Assembly (NCBI GenBank): GCA_023411445.1
Contig: JAEYOT010000137.1
Span: 1-10,667 of the forward strand
DNA: 10,667 nucleotides
Direction: 5' to 3'
Origin: Pseudomonadota bacterium
Lineage (GTDB): Bacteria; Myxococcota_A; Polyangia; Polyangiales; Polyangiaceae
This document shows, piece after piece, positions 1 through 6,967 of this stretch (the stretch's first letter is position 1; every line of letters begins with the position of its first letter). Made by a program: the position numbers and the translations under genes. Under the pieces are notes generated by a model that did no database searches, was not told where the DNA came from, and worked only from the letters and a program-made list of their open reading frames with translations.

Positions 1-1014
1 CACGGTCACTGGGGCGCCAAGCTCTCGCGCTCGGACGACGACGGCAGCACCTGGGTGGACGCCACGCAGATCAAGTACCCGCCCGGCGCCCGTTACCTCG
101 CGCCGCCCGATCCGGATCCCAACGCCAGCGAGGAAGAGATGCAGCTCGGCCCCACGCCTCGTGACGCCACCTTGCTCAAGGTGTGGGTCATCGCCTTCGG
201 CGCCCCGGGGCAGATCCACGTCGGCACCATCCCGGGCGGCTTGTTCAGCAGCCACGACGGAGGCGAGACCTTCGAGCTGAACCTGCCGCTGTGGAATCAC
301 GAGTCTCGCGGCGGTGACCTGTTCACAGGCCCTGGCAATGGCACCACCCATTGGTACGGGACGCCCGCTTCCGAAGGCGAGTTCGCGGCTGGCATTCACT
401 CGATCGCGGTGGACCCGCGAGATCCCAAGCGCCTGCTGGTGGCGGTCTCGACCGCTGGCGTGCTGGAGACGGTGGACGGCGGGCAGAGCTGGCATGGGCG
501 AAACTCAGGCATGAGCAACGACTTTCTGCCGGATCCTGCCGCCGATTGGGGGCACGATCCGCACTACGTGGTGCTCTGTCCGAGCGCACCCGATCACGTC
601 TGGCAGCAGAACCACACCGGCGTCTTCTACAGTGACAATGGGGCCCGGAGCTGGCAGCGCGTCAGTCAGCCGGAGCAGGGCGTGCACTTCGGCTTCCCGG
701 TCGCGGTGGACGAGCGGGACGGGAAGACCGCGTGGCTGGTACCGGGTAAGTCGGACATGCAGCGCATGACGATCGACGGCCGGTTGTTCGTGGCGCGCAC
801 GCGCGATGGCGGTAAGACCTGGGAGCAACTGCGCCAAGGTCTGCCCCAAACCCACGCCTACGACGTGGTTTACCGCCACGCGCTCGACGCGCAGAAGGGC
901 TGTTTGGCGTTCGGTAGCACGACCGGCAACCTGTACCTGAGTGAGAAAGACGGCGACTCTTGGATCACCGTCGCGAACAATTTGCCCCCGATTTACAGCG
1001 TGCGCTTCGCCTGA
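1..1014 (+). CDS. Asp-box (BNR repeat) beta-propeller protein, C-terminal part
   Basis: This is the 3' part of a gene. The frame is open to base 1 and stops with TGA at 1012-1014, giving 337 residues. Six Asp-box motifs (S/T-x-D-x-G-x-x-W/F) lie at about residues 11-18, 83-91, 157-164, 211-218, 267-274 and 314-321, for example SDNGARSW and RTRDGGKTW. They mark blades of a sialidase/VPS10-like propeller. The segments AVDPRDPKRLLVAVSTAG, WQQNHTGVFYSDNG and the ending LPPIYSVRF fit a widespread bacterial family usually labelled WD40/YVTN/BNR-like or 'exo-alpha-sialidase'. I see no evidence of sialidase catalysis; the fold is the supportable claim and the substrate is unknown. A GTG at 55 is not the start, because the first Asp box precedes it in the same frame. 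The C-terminus looks complete. No signal peptide can be judged because the N-terminus is outside the window. The helicase follows after 12 bases in the same frame. Confidence 0.9.
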   Translation, partial: HGHWGAKLSRSDDDGSTWVDATQIKYPPGARYLAPPDPDPNASEEEMQLGPTPRDATLLKVWVIAFGAPGQIHVGTIPGGLFSSHDGGETFELNLPLWNHESRGGDLFTGPGNGTTHWYGTPASEGEFAAGIHSIAVDPRDPKRLLVAVSTAGVLETVDGGQSWHGRNSGMSNDFLPDPAADWGHDPHYVVLCPSAPDHVWQQNHTGVFYSDNGARSWQRVSQPEQGVHFGFPVAVDERDGKTAWLVPGKSDMQRMTIDGRLFVARTRDGGKTWEQLRQGLPQTHAYDVVYRHALDAQKGCLAFGSTTGNLYLSEKDGDSWITVANNLPPIYSVRFA

Positions 1015-1026
1015 GCGCCTGGCTCC

Positions 1027-2607
1027 GTGGCGCTCAGGCCGTACCAGCAAGGCGCGATCGACGCGGTGCTCGCGGCGCGTCAGCGCGGCACGCGGCGCCA
1101 GCTCGTGTGCTTACCCACCGGCGCGGGCAAGACGGTGATCTTCGCGGAGCTAGCGCGGCTGGCGCGCCGCCAGGTGCTGGTGCTGGCCCACCGGGAAGAG
1201 CTACTGCAACAAGCCAAGGACAAGCTTGTGCGCGCGCTGGGCGACGAGCGTGCCGTCGCGATCGAGCGTGGGTCCGAGCGGGGCGCGGCGGAGGCCAAGG
1301 TGCTGGTGTGCTCCATCCGCTCGCTGCACGAGCGGCGCCTGGCGCAAGTGATGGCAGCGCGCCAGCTCGGCCTGATCGTGTACGACGAGTGCCACCACGC
1401 CGCCGCCGAGGACAACCTGCGCGTCTTGCGCCAGCTGGGCGTGTTCGAGCCGCAGTTCGCAGGCACCTTGCTCGGCTTCACCGCGACCACGGCGCGTGGC
1501 GACGGCAGAGGGCTCGACAGCGTGTTCGAGCGGATCGTCTTCGCGCGCACGCTGCCGGAGCTGATCGACGACGGCTACTTGGTAAAGCTGCGCGGCTTCC
1601 GCATCCGCACCAGCGCGGACTTGACGCGCCTCTCCGGCGGTGGGGCAGACTTTCGCGAGGAGGAGCTGGCCGAGGCCGTGGACATCGAGGAGCGTAACGC
1701 GCTCGTCGCTCGCTCGATCCAGGAGCTAGCGCGGGATCGGCGCACCATCGCGTTCTGCGTGACGGTACAGCACGCGCGTCACCTCTCGCACGCGCTCAAC
1801 GCCGTGGGCGTGCCCGCAGGAGTGGTGCACGGCGCGATGCCGGCCGACGCGCGAGCGCACGCGCTTTCGGAGCTGCGGACCGGTAAGGTGCAGGTGCTGT
1901 GCAACGTGGCCGTGCTGACGGAAGGCTTCGACGAGCCGTCCGTCTCCTGCGTGGCGATGGCGCGGCCCACGCGTTCCGCGGGGCTGTATGCCCAGTGCGT
2001 TGGGCGAGGCACACGCCTGCACCCCGGCAAGAGCGACTGCCTGGTCTTGGACTTCGTGGACGCCTCCGAGCTCAGCCTGTGCGGCTTGCCCTCGCTGTTC
2101 GGCGTGCCGAGCGGGCTGGACTTGCGCGGAGCAGACGTGAGCGAGGCGCGCCGCGTGTGGCGGCAGATCGAGCTGGATCACCCGGGCTTCGAGCTGGAGG
2201 CGGGCAGCTTCACGCTGCCGGAGATCGTGGCACGCGCGCAGGCGTTCGATCCGCTAGGGCTCAGCACGGCGGAGGACGTGCGCGCCATCTCGCACCACGC
2301 GTGGTTCTCGCTGGGGCGCTACGGCTTGGGGCTGCACTTTGAGCGCTGGCCGGGCAAGACGTGTGAGGTCACGGTGCTGAAGCGCGCCGAGCGCGGCAAG
2401 CGCTGGGAGGTGGCGCTCGACGGCCAGGTGAAGGAGCGGTTTTCGACCATCGAGGCCGCGGTAGAGGCGGTCGACTACGAGATCGCGCGCATGGGGCCGC
2501 GGGCGAGCGCTTCGGCGCTGGCGGATGCGCCCTGGCGTGCGGGGCGGGCGGATGCGCTGCGCCTAGCGGTCTGGCGGCGGGTGGCGCTCGGTGAGCGCGC
2601 TACTTGA
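1027..2607 (+). CDS. Superfamily 2 DEAD/DEAH-type helicase (type III restriction/XPB-like)
   Basis: The product is a 526-residue cytoplasmic ATP-dependent nucleic acid helicase or translocase. All core SF2 motifs are visible: RPYQ near the N-terminus (4-7), Walker A LPTGAGKT (29-36), motif Ia LAHREELLQQA (53-63), the Walker B box DECHH (120-124), motif III TATTAR (152-157), motif V TEGFDEP (298-304) and motif VI QCVGRGTR (323-330). The two RecA domains span about 1-345. A C-terminal region of about 180 residues begins near LPSLFGVPSG, a segment I associate with a subgroup of these stand-alone helicases. No nuclease, methylase or specificity subunit is adjacent, so a restriction role is not supported; repair or RNA/DNA remodelling is possible. 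GTG 1027 is the only usable start: the upstream stop is at 1012 and RPYQ must be included. There is no clear Shine-Dalgarno sequence. The 3' end overlaps the convergent lipoprotein gene by 8 bases. Confidence 0.93.
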   Translation: MALRPYQQGAIDAVLAARQRGTRRQLVCLPTGAGKTVIFAELARLARRQVLVLAHREELLQQAKDKLVRALGDERAVAIERGSERGAAEAKVLVCSIRSLHERRLAQVMAARQLGLIVYDECHHAAAEDNLRVLRQLGVFEPQFAGTLLGFTATTARGDGRGLDSVFERIVFARTLPELIDDGYLVKLRGFRIRTSADLTRLSGGGADFREEELAEAVDIEERNALVARSIQELARDRRTIAFCVTVQHARHLSHALNAVGVPAGVVHGAMPADARAHALSELRTGKVQVLCNVAVLTEGFDEPSVSCVAMARPTRSAGLYAQCVGRGTRLHPGKSDCLVLDFVDASELSLCGLPSLFGVPSGLDLRGADVSEARRVWRQIELDHPGFELEAGSFTLPEIVARAQAFDPLGLSTAEDVRAISHHAWFSLGRYGLGLHFERWPGKTCEVTVLKRAERGKRWEVALDGQVKERFSTIEAAVEAVDYEIARMGPRASASALADAPWRAGRADALRLAVWRRVALGERAT

Positions 2608-4135
2608 GGAGGGGGAGGGACCGCACCGGCTGCAAGTGACTTTGGATGGCCTCGACATCGCAGGCCCTCAGGAACGTGGAGAGCACGCGCGCGCGGTGGG
2701 GCAAGAACACGTCGACCAGCGCGCTCGACAGCTGACCGTGCTCGTCGATGTGTGTCTTGCCGTCCGTGCCGGGCCACACGACCCCGCAGCCCACCTTGCG
2801 ATCGGAGGCGATCAGCTGCTCCGGTGCGTGGCAGCCGGCGCAGCTCAGCGCCGTCCCGCGGCGCAGGAGCGACTCGGGGGTCAGCGGATCCTCGGGCGGG
2901 CAGCTCAGCTGGAGCTGCTCCACCAGCGCGGCCAGCGAGGTCGAGATATCCGACCACGCCGTCGTGGCGGTCAAGCGCGCCTCATAGTCCGGCGCGGCTG
3001 GGCCAGCGACCGCGCTCTCTCCGGCCTCGACGAACGTCTCCGAGAACCCGCGAATGAGGTTCACGTCGCTCGCGGCCAAGCTGCTCGCGTTGTCGCTCAG
3101 CAGTGCGAGCCCGGGCGTTGGAGGTTCTGTGAGCACCGCGGGGCGCAGCGTGCCGGTCGCGGTGGTCGGGACGACCTTGAGCGCGGGGCCTTGCTCGTGC
3201 TCGGCTGCCGGGAACAGACGAAATTGGCGAAACTGCCAAGGCTCTTGCATGCCTTGGCCGACGCGCAGCTGGCCGCAGGCGGCGGCGTAGTCGCAGCTCT
3301 CCCCCGTGCTGCCCAAGTGGCTCGCGTGGAGCACGGGCTGTAGCCGGCCGACGCCGGCGAAGAAGAAGGTCTCGAGAAGATTGGCGCGCGCTTGGGCGTT
3401 CGGCGCTGAGGGCAAGGACGCCCACAGCTCGGCGACGGCGCGACAATTGCTCAAGTTGCGCTCGGGGTTGAGAGCGACCGCCTCGATGATGAGCAGCACC
3501 CGATCTGCCGGATCCGTGCGGCCTGAAAGCTTGGCGTACACGATGCGGTACTCGCCGCAGCTGGCCACGTTGGCCGGGGTCAGGTCGAAGCGGTTCACGA
3601 TCGCGATCGGCACGAACGAGTCGGGAGCGCCCGGCGTGAGCAGCCCCGTGCTCCGTGCCAGCCTACCTTCGGCGCGCGGACAATCCACGGCTGGTGCGGC
3701 GGCGAAGGCAGGGTTGTCGGCGTCGTCGCAGTGAATACCATCCGCAAAGGCGGCGCTCGCGCCGGTGTTCTCGGTATCGAACACGCGCTGCAGCAGCTCG
3801 GCCGGAGTCAGCTGCGCTCCGGCGGTGGCGAGCACGTGCGAGAGCACCCGCTCGAGCGAGAAGCGCGCGAGCGTCTCCGGTTCTTGTACCAACAAGGCCA
3901 AGTTGTCCTCGACCTCGCGGCTGGGATCACAGGCCGCGCCCAGCAGCTCGGCCTCGGCACCAGGCGGGGTCGGGGTGTCCACGCTGGGCGCGCTGCCTGC
4001 CACGGGGGCCGAGCCGGCGCGGGCCACAGGATCGGGCGAGGCCTGCGGCGGCCTGTCCTCGTAGGAGCAGGCGAAGAGCAAGGGCAGTCCGAAGAGCCCG
4101 GCCGCGGCGACAGAGGACGTCAAGCTCGCACCCAC
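2600..4135 (-). CDS. Cys-rich lipoprotein with a single CXXCH motif
   Basis: The product is about 511 residues. A short hydrophobic leader ends in a lipobox, LFAC, with the lipidated cysteine at residue 23. A Pro/Ala/Ser-rich linker follows, so a lipid-anchored envelope protein is expected. The mature part has many cysteines, consistent with disulfides. Segments such as AIVNRFDL and CGEYRIVYAKL recur, as I recall, in a family of uncharacterised envelope proteins that end with a CxGCH box. Here that box is CAGCH at 432-436, a c-type haem attachment motif. No methionine lies after it, so a His/Met haem site is not possible on the C-terminal side; bis-His ligation, or no haem at all, remain options. 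The start is GTG 4135 or TTG 4123. A GAGG-type sequence sits too close to the GTG and about 12 bases before the TTG. The upstream open frame (to 4486) lies inside the 2TM gene and lacks family character. The gene is probably co-transcribed with the 2TM gene, whose stop is 44 bases upstream. Confidence 0.82.
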   Translation of the reverse strand: MGASLTSSVAAAGLFGLPLLFACSYEDRPPQASPDPVARAGSAPVAGSAPSVDTPTPPGAEAELLGAACDPSREVEDNLALLVQEPETLARFSLERVLSHVLATAGAQLTPAELLQRVFDTENTGASAAFADGIHCDDADNPAFAAAPAVDCPRAEGRLARSTGLLTPGAPDSFVPIAIVNRFDLTPANVASCGEYRIVYAKLSGRTDPADRVLLIIEAVALNPERNLSNCRAVAELWASLPSAPNAQARANLLETFFFAGVGRLQPVLHASHLGSTGESCDYAAACGQLRVGQGMQEPWQFRQFRLFPAAEHEQGPALKVVPTTATGTLRPAVLTEPPTPGLALLSDNASSLAASDVNLIRGFSETFVEAGESAVAGPAAPDYEARLTATTAWSDISTSLAALVEQLQLSCPPEDPLTPESLLRRGTALSCAGCHAPEQLIASDRKVGCGVVWPGTDGKTHIDEHGQLSSALVDVFLPHRARVLSTFLRACDVEAIQSHLQPVRSLPLLK

Positions 4136-4179
4136 CCCTCGATGATGCGGGGAAGCGGGCCGGTTGCCAACACCGCGCC

Positions 4180-4710
4180 TCAGCGGGCGGCGCGCGACTG
4201 GCTGACTTCTTCCGTAGTGTCGCGGGCTTCTGGGACCAGTTCCGATCGAGCTGGCTCCGCGACGCGCAGCCGCTCTGGCCGAGCTGAGCCGAGCCGGGCG
4301 CGCTCGGCCGACAGGGCGCGCTCCGAGACGCCCAGCGCCAGAACACCCGCGGCGTGCAAGGCGAGCGCGAGCGTCCAAAAGAAGAGTGGGAACAGCACCC
4401 ACCATTCGCCGGGCGTGGTGAGCGCGTTGACGGCGAAGAGCAAGCCGTTGATCAGCGCGAACACGGCCGCGTGGCCCCACAGCCACTTACGGCGTCGGCC
4501 GGTGACGGCCGCCCGCGCCTTCGCCTCCACTTCGGCCAGCTCCGCCTCGCGCGCGGCGCGGGTCATGGCCTCCGCCGAGATCCCGATCTGTTCGCCGATC
4601 GCGAGCAGGTCTTCGTGGCTGGTGCCGCTCGGGCCGCCACCCGAGGCGCTGAGCGCGCGCTCGATGATGTCGCGCACCTCACTGTCACTGTAACGCCGGG
4701 TCTCGGCCAT
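4180..4710 (-). CDS. 2TM-domain membrane protein
   Basis: The product is 176 residues. The N-terminal 60 or so residues are soluble and helical (YSDSEVRDIIERAL, then a Gly/Ser-rich turn, then EDLLAIGEQIGISAEAMTRAA). They resemble a small helical module that precedes membrane segments in some bacterial proteins. After a basic GRRRK stretch come two hydrophobic helices at about 76-97 and 103-126, joined by the short loop TTPGEWW. Two close helices around a Trp-rich turn and a GH/LH histidine pair fit the '2TM domain' family (Pfam 2TM), which has no defined biochemical role. A charged cytoplasmic tail rich in Arg, Glu and Ala follows. The start ATG 4710 is well supported by AAGG at 4720-4717, six bases upstream. 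It is the first gene of a probable two-gene minus-strand unit with the CXXCH lipoprotein, and it diverges from the MATE gene. Confidence 0.8.
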   Translation of the reverse strand: MAETRRYSDSEVRDIIERALSASGGGPSGTSHEDLLAIGEQIGISAEAMTRAAREAELAEVEAKARAAVTGRRRKWLWGHAAVFALINGLLFAVNALTTPGEWWVLFPLFFWTLALALHAAGVLALGVSERALSAERARLGSARPERLRVAEPARSELVPEARDTTEEVSQSRAAR

Positions 4711-4817
4711 GGCCGACCTTAGCGCAGCGGGATACGGCGCGCTGGTGAGCGGTCAGCTTTGACTGGCGCGGCGCTTTACGCAGGCTAACGTTGGTCCCAG
4801 GTTCGGTCGTAATCCTT
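4711..4817. promoter_or_regulatory. Divergent promoter region between 2TM and MATE genes
   Basis: This 107-base gap separates two divergent genes, so it should carry both promoters. On the plus strand, TTGACT at 4759-4764 is a good -35. The best -10 is GCTAAC at 4784-4789 with a long 19-base spacer, which would start transcription near 4796 and leave a leader of about 20 bases before ATG 4818. I found no convincing -10 for the minus-strand gene. The word CGTTGGTCCCA at 4789-4799 recurs in inverted orientation at 10121-10131. Confidence 0.35.
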
Positions 4818-6260
4818 ATGTTGCAAGCCTCGTCAGAGCCTCCAAGTAGTAGCGCTTTCGCCTCGCCCTCCGCGCCAGCCGTTGAAGTACCGCTGCCAGG
4901 GCTGTGGAAAGTCACCTGGCCCCTGTTCATCAGCTTGGGCCTTTCGCTGTCGCTTCACTTCACGGATGCGTTCTTCCTGAGTCGCATCTCGGACGCCGCG
5001 GCCGCGGCAGCTGGTGCCATCAACCCACTGCTCGCCGCCACCATCGTGCTGTTCTCAGCGATCGGGCAAGCCGGCGCCAGCGTCGCCGGGCGCCTGCTCG
5101 GCGCTGGGCGCCACGCGGAGCTGCCTCGCACGTACCTCGCGCTGCTGTCATTCAACCTGGTGGTGGGGCTAGTGGTCAGCGCGCTGTTGTTCTCGCTCCA
5201 CCCGTTCGTGCCTGGCTGGCTCGGCTTGAGCGGCGCCGCCGCAGAATCCGCTCAGGTCTACCTCGCGGTGATGGGTGGCTTTCAGTTCCTGAAGGCGATC
5301 CAGCTCGCCTACGGCAACATCTTGAACTCGCGCGGGGAGACTCGCTGGGTGATGGTGGAAGCCGTCGCGACCAACGTGGCCAACATCGGGCTCAACGTGG
5401 CGCTCTATCACGGCCTGTTCGGCTTGCGACAGAGCGTGGGCGCTGTGGCGGGCGCGACCGTGATCGCGCTCGCGTTCGGCATGCTGTTCACGATCGCGGT
5501 CGTGCACCTGCGCTTCAAGGTCCGCTTGCCGCTCGGTATCAGCATGGCGGAGCTGCGCCGGGCGCTTCGTCCAGTGCTGGGCATCGGTTTGCCTGGCGCC
5601 TCGGAGCCTGTCGCCTACCAAGGCGCGCAGATCACCATCAACTTGCTGGTCATCTCGCTCGGCGCCGCCGCGCTGGCCACGCGCACGTACGTGCTCAGCT
5701 TCGTGACCATCACCTCGCTGCTGCTCTCCATCGCGCTCGGCGTCGGTACGCAGATCGCGGTCGCACACCGGGTCGGCGCCGGTCGCTTCGACGAAGCCAA
5801 CGCGGAGCTGCACAAGGCGCTCTGGTACGCGGTCGCTGGTAGCGGCTTGATCGCGCTCCTGCTGGCCTTGTTTCATCGCCCGCTGCTCGGGCTGCTCACG
5901 AGCGATCCGGAGATCATTGGCCTAGCCGCGCCCCTGTTCGCGCTGGGCGTGCTCGTGGAGATGGGACGCGCCGTGAACATCGTGGCGGGCGGAGCCCTGC
6001 GCTCGTCGGGTGACGCGAAATTCACGGCGATCGTCGGTAGCGCGCTGATGTGGGGGCTGGGCGTGCCGTGCGCTTACTTGTTCGGTGGCGTGCTCGGCTG
6101 GGGCCTGACCGGCGTCTGGCTGTCGATGGCCATCGACGAGACCGTGCGCGGCGTCGTGAACTACCGGCGGTGGCGCAGCGGTCGCTGGCGCGCGGCGTCT
6201 GCGCTCCCGCCGGAGCACAGCGCTACGCTGCCGCCCGCGGTCGGTGACGCGCTGGCGTGA
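4818..6260 (+). CDS. MATE family efflux transporter
   Basis: The product is a 480-residue inner-membrane multidrug/toxin extrusion-type antiporter, expected to couple Na+ or H+ entry to export of organic cations or other small molecules. About twelve hydrophobic helices form two similar halves. Family hallmarks are visible: PLFISLGLSLSLHFTDAFFLSRI in helix 1 with an acidic residue (Asp about 50), NILNSRGETRW and NVANIGLN in the first half, and GVGTQIAVAHRVGAGRFDEAN and GALRSSGDAKFTAIVGSALMW in the second. The N-terminal 27 residues are Ser/Pro/Ala-rich and probably cytoplasmic. I chose ATG 4818. The frame extends upstream to TTG 4791, but that would start upstream of the predicted transcription start. 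There is no obvious Shine-Dalgarno sequence before the ATG. The substrate cannot be inferred. No regulator is adjacent on the same strand. The next gene starts 42 bases downstream with its own -10 element. Confidence 0.92.
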   Translation: MLQASSEPPSSSAFASPSAPAVEVPLPGLWKVTWPLFISLGLSLSLHFTDAFFLSRISDAAAAAAGAINPLLAATIVLFSAIGQAGASVAGRLLGAGRHAELPRTYLALLSFNLVVGLVVSALLFSLHPFVPGWLGLSGAAAESAQVYLAVMGGFQFLKAIQLAYGNILNSRGETRWVMVEAVATNVANIGLNVALYHGLFGLRQSVGAVAGATVIALAFGMLFTIAVVHLRFKVRLPLGISMAELRRALRPVLGIGLPGASEPVAYQGAQITINLLVISLGAAALATRTYVLSFVTITSLLLSIALGVGTQIAVAHRVGAGRFDEANAELHKALWYAVAGSGLIALLLALFHRPLLGLLTSDPEIIGLAAPLFALGVLVEMGRAVNIVAGGALRSSGDAKFTAIVGSALMWGLGVPCAYLFGGVLGWGLTGVWLSMAIDETVRGVVNYRRWRSGRWRAASALPPEHSATLPPAVGDALA

Positions 6261-6289
6261 GTTTGTGCTCGCGCTCGGCGCGGCGCGCC

Positions 6290-6295
6290 TATACT
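6290..6295 (+). promoter_or_regulatory. Candidate -10 element for a leaderless DUF2721 mRNA
   Basis: TATACT matches the -10 consensus at 5 of 6 bases and ends seven bases before the ATG at 6303. Transcription would then begin at or next to the A of the start codon. No Shine-Dalgarno sequence lies between. No good -35 is seen at 16-18 bases; TTGTGC at 6263-6268 is 21 bases away. Confidence 0.4.
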
Positions 6296-6302
6296 GACTC
6301 GC

Positions 6303-6845
6303 ATGGCTAGCGGCTTGGTAGCAGAGGTGCTCGGGGCGATGATCACGCCGGCGGTGTTGATCTCCGCGGGTGGCACGCTGGTCTTGTCCACCTCCAACCG
6401 CTTGAGCCGCGTGGTGGATCGCGTGCGCGTGCTGGCCCACTCCGCCGAGCACCTGCGTGAGCCGCAGACCGCGCTGGATCAGCGCAAGCGCCAGCTGATC
6501 GGCAACCAGCTGCGCGATCTCTCGCGCCGCGCCGTGCTGCTACGCTCGGCCATCGCAGCGCTCTACGTGTCGATCGGTCTCCTCATCGCCACCAGCATCG
6601 GCGTAGGTGTGTTCACGGCGTTCGGGCTGGACCACGGCTGGGTGCCGATCTCCCTCGGTATCCTGGGCACCGGCGGGCTGCTCTGGTCCACCGGGCTGCT
6701 GGTGCGCGAAGCGCGGCTGGCGATCGGCTCCACCCTGGAAGAGATGGCCTACGCCGGCGCAGTGCTGGAGGGCGACGCCGTGGCGCTCACGGCGCCGATC
6801 AGTCGCCACGCCCAAGCCGGCGCAGCGAAGCCGGGCAGTCCCTAA
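6303..6845 (+). CDS. DUF2721 family membrane protein
   Basis: The product is 180 residues. The N-terminal helix (VLGAMITPAVLISAGGTLVLST) is followed by NRLSRVVDRVRVLA, the conserved Asn-Arg-Leu and Asp-Arg-Val-Arg signature of DUF2721 proteins. A charged helical stretch follows (about 50-78), then two hydrophobic helices at about 79-105 and 110-135 that contain SIGVGVFTAFG and LGILGTGGLLWSTGLLVREARLAI. The product should be an inner-membrane protein with three helices and a cytoplasmic charged segment. The family has no known function. The length fits the family. ATG 6303 immediately precedes the first helix and has no Shine-Dalgarno sequence, in line with the leaderless promoter suggested at 6290. 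The gene appears monocistronic; 122 bases separate it from the next gene. Confidence 0.85.
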   Translation: MASGLVAEVLGAMITPAVLISAGGTLVLSTSNRLSRVVDRVRVLAHSAEHLREPQTALDQRKRQLIGNQLRDLSRRAVLLRSAIAALYVSIGLLIATSIGVGVFTAFGLDHGWVPISLGILGTGGLLWSTGLLVREARLAIGSTLEEMAYAGAVLEGDAVALTAPISRHAQAGAAKPGSP

Positions 6846-6967
6846 TCCGGAGGCGAGGGGTGGCACCGGAGTGGCACACGCACAGTTGTCCAGCCTAGGC
6901 ATTTTGCGACGGCCGGCGTGCGCGCTGCTCGGCGTCTGCCGCACGACACCCTCCGCAGTGAGATGGC
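6846..6967. other. Intergenic gap with a short direct repeat
   Basis: No gene or convincing promoter is visible. The word GTGGCAC occurs twice, at 6860-6866 and 6871-6877, with an 11-base period (about one helical turn), so it could be a tandem protein-binding site. This is weak in GC-rich DNA. Confidence 0.2.

Noticed and set aside
1..1014. Reading the propeller protein as a sialidase
   Set aside because: Asp boxes show the fold only; sialidase catalytic residues (Arg triad, Tyr/Glu pair) are not identifiable in the visible part.
505..1050. Minus-strand frame of 181 residues opposite the propeller gene, and similar long antisense frames at 1726-2181, 5169-5876, 5922-6452, 6842-7558 and 9353-10033
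   Set aside because: They lie antisense to genes with clear family motifs, have Arg/His/Gln-rich shadow composition typical of GC-rich DNA, and show no motif of their own.
1027..2607. Helicase as part of a restriction-modification or defence island
   Set aside because: No methylase, nuclease, specificity subunit, integrase or other defence gene is adjacent, and the helicase has no nuclease motif.
4136..4486. Upstream extension of the lipoprotein frame to give 628 residues
   Set aside because: The extra 117 residues are Arg-rich, overlap the well-supported 2TM gene in another frame and would bury the signal peptide and lipobox.
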